Positions 35,488-43,200 of a stretch of 64,000 nt of DNA are shown here, piece by piece. The position numbers were made by a program, and so were the translations under genes. Under the pieces are notes generated by a model that worked only from the letters and a program-made list of their open reading frames with translations, made no database searches and was not told where the DNA came from. This DNA is from Chitinophagaceae bacterium. GTDB lineage: Bacteria > Bacteroidota > Bacteroidia > Chitinophagales > Chitinophagaceae. Positions within the stretch are counted from its first letter, which is position 1. The number at the start of each line of letters is the position of its first letter. The DNA is taken from the NCBI GenBank assembly GCA_024508725.1, contig JANINS010000003.1:1240001-1304000 (forward strand). Direction: 5' to 3'.

Positions 35488-37178
35488 TTGATGGCTTGTT
35501 GCAACTGATCCAGCACTTCTTTTTTACTTGTCACTGGTATTGGTGTGTATAGCATCGTATTGCAATCCTGTAACAACCTTGTCAATGCATCTTTGTTTCC
35601 TTTACCAAGCTGTAATAGTTCTTTCGTAAACAAACCTGCCTTTGTATAAAACGCTGCGTCACCCTGTACAAACAAGAGTTCATTGTATCGTTCCTGCAGA
35701 TCGATCTTCTTTTCAACTACTGCAACTTCAGGCTGTTCTGTTTGAGTAGCACTTATTACAGGTTGTAGTTTTTTCTTGGGCCTTTTCCAGATGATGATCG
35801 CACCACCGATAAACACCAATGGTAATAAATACAATAACCATTTTGTATCTGATGAAGAATGATCTAGCGAAAGTGATGACTGCTGTAATTGTTTCTTCAC
35901 CGCTGCTGTTACATTCAACGATAGTGAAGATGAATGAACTGTTTGGATATTTCCTTTTGCAGGATCAAAAAAAGAAAAATCTATAGGTGCAATAGATATT
36001 TTACCTGTTGAACTCACTTCAAAAGGGATTTCAAACACTTTCTTTCCTGTCAACGGGTAACTCATTTTATCTATCTCTGCTGTTTCCATTGCATCAAAAC
36101 GATAAATATTTCCGGGAAGTTTTAGCTCAGGCTCATTCACCGATTTAAAATTTCCTGAACCGAGAATCGTAACAATGATCGCATTCGATTCATTAACAGG
36201 ATTCGATTCTTTCTTCAGCTTAACATCTATCGAAAAATTACCTACCGCAAGATTCGCTGCTTCTTTAGGCAAAGCCAAAACTTCTACCGAAACGGGATCA
36301 GATGTTAATGTGATATTCTTCGACACACCGGCAGGCTCTTCGTAATACATACTGCGCAGATCAGTTGAAGCAGTAGTAAAGGTGATATCATTATCAACCG
36401 AAACCTGGCCAACCGTCATCTTTCCTGCCTGCAATGGAAAAAGCTGAACCGTTCTGAATGTTCTTACACCAAACTTTTTTCCATTCACTACCTCAACCGT
36501 TTCTTTTGTCTCACCAGTTGTCATCTCGGTAACACTACAACCACTAAAACCTGGCTGCTTCGAAACAAATGCATTGAATCGTAACCTTGAATACAATTTG
36601 TATTGCACTAACACCGGCTCACCCACATACACCTGCTTTTTACTCACCGTTACTTTCAGGAAATGATTGTTGCGGATCTTCTTCTCAATATCTTCTCCCG
36701 GCTTCAACTCTACTTCTTCGGCGACTTCTTTTTTGATCTGTTCCTGCATCTGCATCGAACTACTGCTTCCGGGAACAGGAACACCATCCACATGATCCTG
36801 CTTTCTTACATTGATCGCATACTCCGAACAAAAAACTGATTTACCATTTACTTCAACAGAGGTTGTAGGAATAACCAGCTTCCCCGTTTTCTTCGGCAAT
36901 AAAATATATCCATACTTCACAAAAGTATTTCCCTTGCCATTGATCTTGAGATCTTCTTGTGTAATGATCGGACCAGCGATCAATTCCCATCCTTCAAAAT
37001 TCGGCGGCTGAAAATTTATTGCACCACTCACTCCAGAAATAACATATTCTACCTGCAACTCATCCTGCTTACCAATCTCTTTTACCGGGCTTGAAATAGC
37101 AAATTGCACCTGTGCCTGTGTTGAAAAAAACAGGCACAGTAGTATGGTTACTAACATGTATTTAAGGCTCAATTGCAT
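35484..37178 (-). CDS. batD: BatD-family membrane-anchored protein
   Basis: 564 residues from the ATG at 37178 (MQLSLKYMLVTILLCLFFST); a TTG nine bases upstream is also in frame. Signal peptide ends near TQAQV. The BatD region carries several Ig-like beta domains: VQFAISSPVKEIGKQDELQV, KYGYILLPKKTGKLVIPTTS and VGEPVLVQYKLYSRL. A C-terminal membrane helix (WLLYLLPLVFIGGAIIIW) is followed by a cytoplasmic helical tail. In Bacteroides the bat genes were linked to aerotolerance. Here batA, batB, batC and batE are absent nearby, so batD stands alone. Confidence 0.85.
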   Translation of the reverse strand: MQLSLKYMLVTILLCLFFSTQAQVQFAISSPVKEIGKQDELQVEYVISGVSGAINFQPPNFEGWELIAGPIITQEDLKINGKGNTFVKYGYILLPKKTGKLVIPTTSVEVNGKSVFCSEYAINVRKQDHVDGVPVPGSSSSMQMQEQIKKEVAEEVELKPGEDIEKKIRNNHFLKVTVSKKQVYVGEPVLVQYKLYSRLRFNAFVSKQPGFSGCSVTEMTTGETKETVEVVNGKKFGVRTFRTVQLFPLQAGKMTVGQVSVDNDITFTTASTDLRSMYYEEPAGVSKNITLTSDPVSVEVLALPKEAANLAVGNFSIDVKLKKESNPVNESNAIIVTILGSGNFKSVNEPELKLPGNIYRFDAMETAEIDKMSYPLTGKKVFEIPFEVSSTGKISIAPIDFSFFDPAKGNIQTVHSSSLSLNVTAAVKKQLQQSSLSLDHSSSDTKWLLYLLPLVFIGGAIIIWKRPKKKLQPVISATQTEQPEVAVVEKKIDLQERYNELLFVQGDAAFYTKAGLFTKELLQLGKGNKDALTRLLQDCNTMLYTPIPVTSKKEVLDQLQQAIN

Positions 37179-37281
37179 GCGACACAAATTTAGTCAGATA
37201 CAGCTCTGGCGAAGCTTTCTAACGGTTAATGGATGTTAAAGATTTTGGCGTTTTAACTTATGTTTGCTTCAAACTCGCTGC

Positions 37282-38418
37282 ATGTCTTTGCATACTATTG
37301 TTGATTTTCTGCAACCCCTCAATATCCACGAACTCTCGAATGATGAAGGTTACCGCAACACACAGATCGGACAAAACATCTGGCTACACGATGAAGCGTT
37401 TCCCGACATTGAAGAGGCAGACCTGGTGATCGTTGGTTGTGGTGAAACAAGAGGAGCAGGAATGATCGGCAATTATTCTACGGCAGCTCCCGATGCAATT
37501 CGCCACGAATTTTATTCTTTATATCACTGGCACAACAATGTTAAGATTGCTGATGTAGGAAACATCAAACCCGGTGCTTCATTAACTGATACGTATGCAG
37601 CTTTGAAATCTGTTGTATCCGAACTGATCGAACATAAGAAGCGTGTGGTGATTTTAGGTGGCTCTCACGACAATACTTTGGCGCAATACCAGGCATATGG
37701 TTCCATTAATAAAGTGATCGAAGCTTCATGTGTAGATGCAAGGATCGATCTGAACATGGAGAGTCGTTTACCTGCTGATAACTTCCTCATGGAAATGCTC
37801 ACCGGCGAACCCAATTATATCCGTCACTATAATCATCTCGGCTTCCAGAGTTATTTTGTTCATCCACACATGCTGGAAACCATCGACAAGCTTCGCTTCG
37901 ATTGTTATCGTGTAGGCAGGGTAAAAGAGAACATCGAAGAAATGGAGCCTGTTATCCGCAACAGCAACATGCTCAGCTTTGATATCGCTGCCATTCAACA
38001 TGCACATGCACCTGCCAATCGACTAACACCAAATGGATTTACCGGAGAAGAGTCGTGCATCATCATGCAATATGCAGGCATGGCACCAGAGATGAGCAGT
38101 GTTGGCATTTATGGTTACGATCCTTCAAAAGATACCGATACCCTTACCGCAAAACAAGTGTCGCACATGCTATGGTATTTGATGGATGGCGTGTATCGTG
38201 GTAAACAGGAAGCTGCACTCAGCAATCACAATGAGTATAACGAGTTTCGTTTGGCTTTTGCAGAAGTAGAAGCAACCTTCCTGCAAAGTAAAAGAACAGG
38301 CAGATGGTGGATGCACATGCCAGACGGTCGTTATATTGCCTGCAGCCAATACGATTACATCACAGCAGCCAGCAACGACATTCCCGAAAGATGGATGAGA
38401 GCAGTGGAGCGGAGCTGA
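37282..38418 (+). CDS. Arginase-fold (formimidoylglutamase-like) protein with altered metal motifs
   Basis: 378 residues from ATG 37282 (MSLHTIVDFLQPLNIHELSN). The fold is that of the ureohydrolases: LVIVGCGETRGAGMIGNYST, VVILGGSHDNT, VIEASCVDARIDL and MLSFDIAAIQHAHAP stand where active enzymes have GGDHS, DAHxD and SxDxDxxDP. Thus the DAHxD histidine is Arg and the second Asp of SxDxD is Ala. Two or more manganese ligands appear lost. It may bind metal differently or not be a hydrolase. Members of this branch are widely annotated as formimidoylglutamase (histidine degradation), but no hut genes are nearby. Confidence 0.75.
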   Translation: MSLHTIVDFLQPLNIHELSNDEGYRNTQIGQNIWLHDEAFPDIEEADLVIVGCGETRGAGMIGNYSTAAPDAIRHEFYSLYHWHNNVKIADVGNIKPGASLTDTYAALKSVVSELIEHKKRVVILGGSHDNTLAQYQAYGSINKVIEASCVDARIDLNMESRLPADNFLMEMLTGEPNYIRHYNHLGFQSYFVHPHMLETIDKLRFDCYRVGRVKENIEEMEPVIRNSNMLSFDIAAIQHAHAPANRLTPNGFTGEESCIIMQYAGMAPEMSSVGIYGYDPSKDTDTLTAKQVSHMLWYLMDGVYRGKQEAALSNHNEYNEFRLAFAEVEATFLQSKRTGRWWMHMPDGRYIACSQYDYITAASNDIPERWMRAVERS

Positions 38419-38423
38419 GGAGT

Positions 38424-38482
38424 GAATAATTAAGAATTAGTAATTAATAATGGCTCTCTTCCATTGTTCATTCTTAATTATT
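38424..38482 (+). terminator. Long AT-rich inverted repeat, terminator-like
   Basis: AATAATTAAGAAT (38425-38437) pairs with ATTCTTAATTATT (38470-38482), and AATGG with CCATT nearer the loop. It lies six bases after the arginase-fold gene. Related AT-rich hairpins are common in Bacteroidota intergenic DNA. Confidence 0.5.
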
Positions 38483-38497
38483 AATTGTTAATTTGAT

Positions 38498-38568
38498 TTC
38501 TAACTCCTGTTTTCTATGGCATCACCTGTTGTGTCACTCACTTGTACGTTCAGAACATTATTCAGCAG
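38498..38568 (+). repeat. Dispersed element F1, copy 9, overlapping a start codon
   Basis: Sense copy on the + strand with the core GTTGTGTCACTCACTTGTAC (38528-38547) and CATTATTCAGCA. The ATG at 38516 that opens the PBP4-type gene lies inside the element, so the element encodes the first 17 or so residues of that protein. Confidence 0.75.
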
Positions 38569-39859
38569 TCTGAAGCTTATTGCATTTGTTGCTTTCACCT
38601 TACAGCTTGTAGCTTGTAGCTCTAGTAAATTCATCTCCAAACAAGCCGATCAACTCATCCTATCCGACAGCAATCTTACTGCAGCCCATGTAGGCATCAG
38701 TATTTACGACCCATCAGCAAACAAATATTTATACAACTACCAGGGAGATAAATACTTTATTCCTGCAAGCAATACCAAGCTGTTTACTTGCTATGCAGCA
38801 ATGAAACATTTGGGTGATAGTTTGGTGGGGTTAGAATATCAAATAAAAGACTCCACTCTGGTTTTTAAAGGATCTGGTGATCCAACTTTATTACATGAAG
38901 ATTATTCTTTACAGCCTGCGATAAATTTCTTAAAAGGATCCAACTTGAGACTATCACTTGCTGAGGCTTCTTTTCAAGCAAACAGGTGGTGTTTCGGTTG
39001 GAATATCGGAGATATTAATGAAAGCTATATGCCTGAGAGAAACGAATTGCCTGTGTATGGAAACATCCTGAAAATCTTCAAAGTAAAAGATACTATTCGA
39101 ACCATTCCGCAGATGTTTTTTCCAGCCAACGACAATCCTCAGATAAAAAATTGGAAACTGGAATACGAGAGAGCCACGATGAATGAAAATATTTTTCGCC
39201 CGGTTCCATCTTCCACTACCTTCAGCAAGCAAGAGATTCCATTTGTTACAGGCAGATACATGTCTGCATGGGTTCTTCTTTCAGATACATTGAAAAAGAA
39301 GATCGGGCTTTATAAATATGCTATTTCAAATTGGCAAAAAGTTCACTCCCAACCCACCGACTCTCTCCTCAAACCAATGATGCATCGCAGCGATAATTTC
39401 TTTGCCGAGCAATCTTTACTCATGGTGAGCAACGAAATGACAGGTGTAATGAATGATGCCAAGATCATCGACAGTTTACTTAAAACCGACTTTAAAGATC
39501 TTCCACAAAGGCCAAGATGGGTAGATGGTTCTGGCCTCAGCCGTTACAACCTTTTCACCCCGCAGGACTTTGTTACAGTGCTCAACAAAATGAAAAATGA
39601 ATTCGAGTGGAATCGTATCACCACCATTCTTGCAACAGGAGGTGAGGGAACTTTGACCAACTATTACATCAATCTTAAAGACCGCATCTTCGCTAAAACA
39701 GGAACACTGAGTAATAACGTTGCTTTAAGTGGATTCCTCATCAGCAAAAAAAATAAGACGATCATTTTCTCTGTGTTGGTAAATAACCATATGGGCAATA
39801 CAACACAGATCAGGAAAGCAGTAGAAAAGTTTTTGACTTCAATAGCGGAGAAATTCTAG
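38516..39859 (+). CDS. dacB: D-alanyl-D-alanine carboxypeptidase/endopeptidase, PBP4 (DacB) type
   Basis: 447 residues. The penicillin-binding motifs are in order: SxxK in PASNTKLFTCYAAMKH, SxN in HRSDNFFAEQSLLM, and KTG in FAKTGTLSNNVALSGF; the final SVLVNNHMGNTTQIRKAVEK is typical of peptidase family S13. The signal sequence runs through FVAFTLQLVACSSS, with Cys at 35 as the likely lipid site. No other ATG lies between 38516 and the hydrophobic segment, so the F1-derived start is probably used. It trims or cleaves peptide cross-links of peptidoglycan in the periplasm. Confidence 0.88.
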   Translation: MASPVVSLTCTFRTLFSSLKLIAFVAFTLQLVACSSSKFISKQADQLILSDSNLTAAHVGISIYDPSANKYLYNYQGDKYFIPASNTKLFTCYAAMKHLGDSLVGLEYQIKDSTLVFKGSGDPTLLHEDYSLQPAINFLKGSNLRLSLAEASFQANRWCFGWNIGDINESYMPERNELPVYGNILKIFKVKDTIRTIPQMFFPANDNPQIKNWKLEYERATMNENIFRPVPSSTTFSKQEIPFVTGRYMSAWVLLSDTLKKKIGLYKYAISNWQKVHSQPTDSLLKPMMHRSDNFFAEQSLLMVSNEMTGVMNDAKIIDSLLKTDFKDLPQRPRWVDGSGLSRYNLFTPQDFVTVLNKMKNEFEWNRITTILATGGEGTLTNYYINLKDRIFAKTGTLSNNVALSGFLISKKNKTIIFSVLVNNHMGNTTQIRKAVEKFLTSIAEKF

Positions 39860-39941
39860 TATCGCAAAGAAAACAAAGACTTACGCAAAGTTCGCAAAGC
39901 CTTAGCGATCTCTGCGGCTTCTCAGCTTTCTTTGCGATACT
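39858..39941. terminator. Inverted repeat between the convergent dacB and mutL genes
   Basis: AGTATCGCAAAGAAA (39858-39872) is the exact inverse of TTTCTTTGCGATACT (39927-39941). The arms overlap both stop codons and the spacer repeats TTACGCAAAG, TTCGCAAAG. The same CTTTGCG words recur at 49151-49197. It could end transcription from both sides. Confidence 0.55.
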
Positions 39942-41815
39942 TATTTTCCAAACATCCTATCCAAATAATCTTCCTTAAATTCAAGATATGTAGGACTTCC
40001 GGTTGGAGTTACATTTGGTGTGCTGCATTGAAACAATTCTTCTACCAATGCATACATTTCTTTTTGCTGCAATTGTTGTCCGGCTTTGATCGACTGTTGC
40101 CTTGCCATACACCTCACCACCTTCTCTCTTTTAGAGAATTTCATATCACTGCTAAAATGTTTGAACTGCTCTAACAACAATTCAATAGAATGCTTTTCAT
40201 TTCCCTGCAATACATCGGCAGGTGTTCCCTGTATTACGAATGTGTTTGTTCCAAATTCTTCTATCTGGAAACCGATCACAGCGAGTTCAGGCATCAGGTC
40301 TTCCAACAAAACAGCATCTGCAGTAGCCAGTTCGAATGTTATGGGAAATAAACTTTTTTGCGTAGGCATCTGTTTGCCAAAAGCAGTTTCTGCATATTTA
40401 TCATACAACACTCTTTCATGAGCCAGTTGCTGGTGAACAACAATAAAACCCTTATTGGTTGGTGCAATGATGTAGGTATTGTGTATCTGCAAAAAAGAAG
40501 CATCAAGAATCTGGATACCCGATGCCGGATGCTGGGTTTGAGAACGTTCATAAGAAAACACTCCACCGCTAGTTGATGTAGCAGGATAACGTTGCTCTGT
40601 TTCACTTCTCACATTTCCCTTCTCACTTGTAGTAAAGAATTCCTTCCAGTGCTTCAACTCACTTTTCTCATTGGGATCGATGGCATGTGCCTGGTTCTTT
40701 TGCGTAAATGTTTTATAGAGTGATGAACCCGAAGTGGCTTCCTGCTGATCAGAAGTGAATGGCTTGCTAACTGCATCTAAAGATTGTATATCGGCATTCA
40801 AACTAAAATCCAGCGAAGGTGCAATACTAAACTGAGCCAATGCATGTTTTACTGCAGCCTGCACAAATGCATATACGATCTTCTCATCTTCAAACTTGAT
40901 CTCCTGTTTGGTGGGATGCACATTGATGTCTACCTGTGAGGGATCAAGATCGATGAACAACACATAAGCAGGAAAACTGTCTTTAGCGATCATATCTTCA
41001 AAAGCACTCATCACTGCATGATTGAGATAGGCACTTTTGATGAAGCGATTGTTCACAAAGAAATACTGGTCTCCCCTGGTTTTTCTTGCCGTTTCCGGTT
41101 TACCAACAAAGCCTGAAATGATCATGTAGTCCGTATCCTCTTTTACTGTTACCAGTTTGGCAGCATATTGATTGCCGAGGATTTGAATGATGCGTTGCTT
41201 TAGCGTTCCGGCTTCTAAATGAAACACCTGCTGACCATTACTTGTTAATGAAAAGAATATCCCTGGAAAAGACATCGCTACCCTGATGAACTCGTCAACA
41301 ATATGACGCATCTCGGCAGCATTGCTCTTTAAGAAATTTCTTCTTGCAGGAACATTGAAGAATAAGTTCTTCATGCAGATATTCGTTCCTGTTGCGGCGC
41401 TGCATGGCTCTTGTTTCTTAACAACACTATTTTCGATCTCAATGTAAGTACCTAACTCATCTTCGGCTCTTCTCGTCTTCATCTCTACCTGTGCCACAGC
41501 AGCAATAGATGCCAAAGCCTCACCACGAAAGCCCATTGTTTTTATCCGGAAAAGATCTTCTATATCCCTGATCTTACTCGTAGCATGACGTTCAAATGCC
41601 ATTCTTGCATCTGTCTCACTCATGCCTTTGCCGTTATCGATCACCTGCAACAAAGCCTTGCCGGCATCATTAACAATTAGTTTGATCTCTGTGGCCCCGG
41701 CATCAACAGCATTCTCAAGTAGTTCTTTTACAGCACTTGCCGGTCGTTGAATTACTTCTCCCGCAGCTATCTGGTTCGCAATATTATCTGTAAGTAATTG
41801 TATGATGTCTGCCAC
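39941..41815 (-). CDS. mutL: DNA mismatch repair protein MutL
   Basis: 624 residues from a GTG at 41815 (MADIIQLLTDNIANQIAAGE). The GHKL ATPase motifs are complete: ELLENAVDAGATEIKL, DNGKGMSETDARMAFERHAT, TMGFRGEALASIAAV and FFNVPARRNFLKS. The C-terminal dimerisation domain starts near 440 (LQIHNTYIIAPTNKGFIVVH) and contains VRCMARQQSIKAGQQL. The endonuclease motif DQHAxxER reads VHQQLAHERVLYDKY, so it has Q-L-A-H-E-R rather than D-Q-H-A-x2-E-R; nicking activity is doubtful. MutL links mismatch recognition to downstream repair. Confidence 0.96.
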   Translation of the reverse strand: MADIIQLLTDNIANQIAAGEVIQRPASAVKELLENAVDAGATEIKLIVNDAGKALLQVIDNGKGMSETDARMAFERHATSKIRDIEDLFRIKTMGFRGEALASIAAVAQVEMKTRRAEDELGTYIEIENSVVKKQEPCSAATGTNICMKNLFFNVPARRNFLKSNAAEMRHIVDEFIRVAMSFPGIFFSLTSNGQQVFHLEAGTLKQRIIQILGNQYAAKLVTVKEDTDYMIISGFVGKPETARKTRGDQYFFVNNRFIKSAYLNHAVMSAFEDMIAKDSFPAYVLFIDLDPSQVDINVHPTKQEIKFEDEKIVYAFVQAAVKHALAQFSIAPSLDFSLNADIQSLDAVSKPFTSDQQEATSGSSLYKTFTQKNQAHAIDPNEKSELKHWKEFFTTSEKGNVRSETEQRYPATSTSGGVFSYERSQTQHPASGIQILDASFLQIHNTYIIAPTNKGFIVVHQQLAHERVLYDKYAETAFGKQMPTQKSLFPITFELATADAVLLEDLMPELAVIGFQIEEFGTNTFVIQGTPADVLQGNEKHSIELLLEQFKHFSSDMKFSKREKVVRCMARQQSIKAGQQLQQKEMYALVEELFQCSTPNVTPTGSPTYLEFKEDYLDRMFGK

Positions 41816-41889
41816 CTCTTCGTCCGGTTTTTGAATTGGTAAAAATAGCTTAATTAACGAGGTAAATCCCGTGGTTAAGTTGCATTTAA

Positions 41890-41920
41890 TTGCAGCGGCC
41901 TAAACCCTGTGATAATTTTG
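41890..41920 (+). promoter_or_regulatory. Promoter of the lipoprotein gene at 41940
   Basis: TTG at 41890-41892, 20 bases, then TAATTTTG at 41913-41920. Transcription should start about a dozen bases before the ATG at 41940. Confidence 0.5.
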
Positions 41921-41939
41921 GGTTCCAATTGAAATACCT

Positions 41940-42539
41940 ATGAAAAATTTATCCATCCTGGCAGCGATATGCCTGCTGTTTACATTTACCTCGTGCAAGA
42001 AAGCAATTGAATCGATCAAAGATCGTGTAGGTGCCAATGCTCCAACAAATGTGTTTGTCGATCACTACATTGCAAAAGGACAAAACAATTCCGATCATTC
42101 CGGTTACAAGCCAGTGAATGCGACAGAGATGAAGTTCTCAGTTAAATTCGACAACAGTGCAATGTATAAGAATGTGATTGCCGATAATCAGCAAGACATT
42201 AACAAGTTGTATGGATTCTCGGACAATAACCAGGAACATCACATCAACAGTGCAAGAATTGGCTGGAGATGGTTTAATAATCAATTACAGCTTTTTGCTT
42301 ACGTCTACAACAACTCTGTGCAATCAAATCAACTCATTACTTCGGTTCCATTGAACCAGGATATCAGTTGCAGCATTAAAGTAGAAGGAAACATCTACAT
42401 ATTTAATGTGAACGGAACAGTGATCAAGATGCCAAGAGCATCGACAACGGCTACTGCTGTTGGTTACCAGCTCTACCCTTATTTTGGTGGTGATGAAGTG
42501 GCTCCGCAGGATATTCATATCTGGATCAAAGATCTGTAG
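41940..42539 (+). CDS. Hypothetical lipoprotein
   Basis: 199 residues with signal peptide and lipobox TFTSCKK, Cys at 19. The rest reads as one beta-rich domain (TEMKFSVKFDNSAMYKNVIA, RIGWRWFNNQLQLFAYVYNN, CSIKVEGNIYIFNVNGTVIK), a pattern like a jelly-roll or concanavalin-type fold that might bind sugars; this is a guess from strand pattern. I assign no family. A small exported protein gene follows 40 bases later. Confidence 0.65.
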   Translation: MKNLSILAAICLLFTFTSCKKAIESIKDRVGANAPTNVFVDHYIAKGQNNSDHSGYKPVNATEMKFSVKFDNSAMYKNVIADNQQDINKLYGFSDNNQEHHINSARIGWRWFNNQLQLFAYVYNNSVQSNQLITSVPLNQDISCSIKVEGNIYIFNVNGTVIKMPRASTTATAVGYQLYPYFGGDEVAPQDIHIWIKDL

Positions 42540-42579
42540 CCTGGGATTATTGGTTTTCATATATTTAAAATAAAACTGT

Positions 42580-43104
42580 ATGAGAATTCTTTTAACCGTA
42601 CTACTACTGTTGCCTGTATTTGTTTTTAGCCAATCACCCGTACCGGAAATAAAATCGTATGAACTTTGTGAAGGAATGAAGCTATTGAAGGATGCAGCTG
42701 AAACCAATTTCATGTCTGTTATTAAAGAAGAATACGACAATTCTACCACTGCTTATAACAGCAACATTGAGATAAAAGGTTTTTCAAATAACAACGGATT
42801 CAATACTAAAAACGTAAGCATCAATACGCTTATCGGTTTTATCACTGCTTCGGGATATTCTTTTCATGATGATAAAGCCGCTGCAACAAAGTTTTACAAA
42901 CAGATAGCCGCTGAACTGTCTACCTGCTTTAATTCTAAAGGCACAGAAGCGGCAACAGATAAGAACACTAGCACTTCCTGGAAGTTTACCGGGTTGAAAG
43001 ACTTCACCAACAGTAACTATTCTGTCGAAATAATTCTTGAAACTTATTATAACAATAAACTACAGAAATGGGCTGTTAACTATACAGTTTTTCGAAAAAG
43101 TTAA
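42580..43104 (+). CDS. Hypothetical exported protein
   Basis: 174 residues. Signal peptide ending near VFSQS. The mature part has two cysteines (YELCEGMKLLKDAA and AELSTCFNSKGTEA) and ends in antiparallel strands (YSVEIILETYYNNKLQKWAV). No recognised family. It probably shares a transcript with the preceding lipoprotein, because a terminator follows this gene and not that one. Confidence 0.6.
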   Translation: MRILLTVLLLLPVFVFSQSPVPEIKSYELCEGMKLLKDAAETNFMSVIKEEYDNSTTAYNSNIEIKGFSNNNGFNTKNVSINTLIGFITASGYSFHDDKAAATKFYKQIAAELSTCFNSKGTEAATDKNTSTSWKFTGLKDFTNSNYSVEIILETYYNNKLQKWAVNYTVFRKS

Positions 43105-43138
43105 TGCATGGTTGATCAACAATAATTATTAAGTAATG

Positions 43139-43164
43139 AAGCGGTAAGTGATTACCGCTTTATT
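43139..43164 (+). terminator. Intrinsic terminator
   Basis: AAGCGGTAA, loop GTGA, TTACCGCTT followed by TATTAATTT: a 9-bp perfect stem, 35 bases after the exported-protein gene and ahead of the glycosidase fusion. Confidence 0.8.
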
Positions 43165-43200
43165 AATTTAACTTGGCAGCTTCATTAAGGTCATAGCTGT

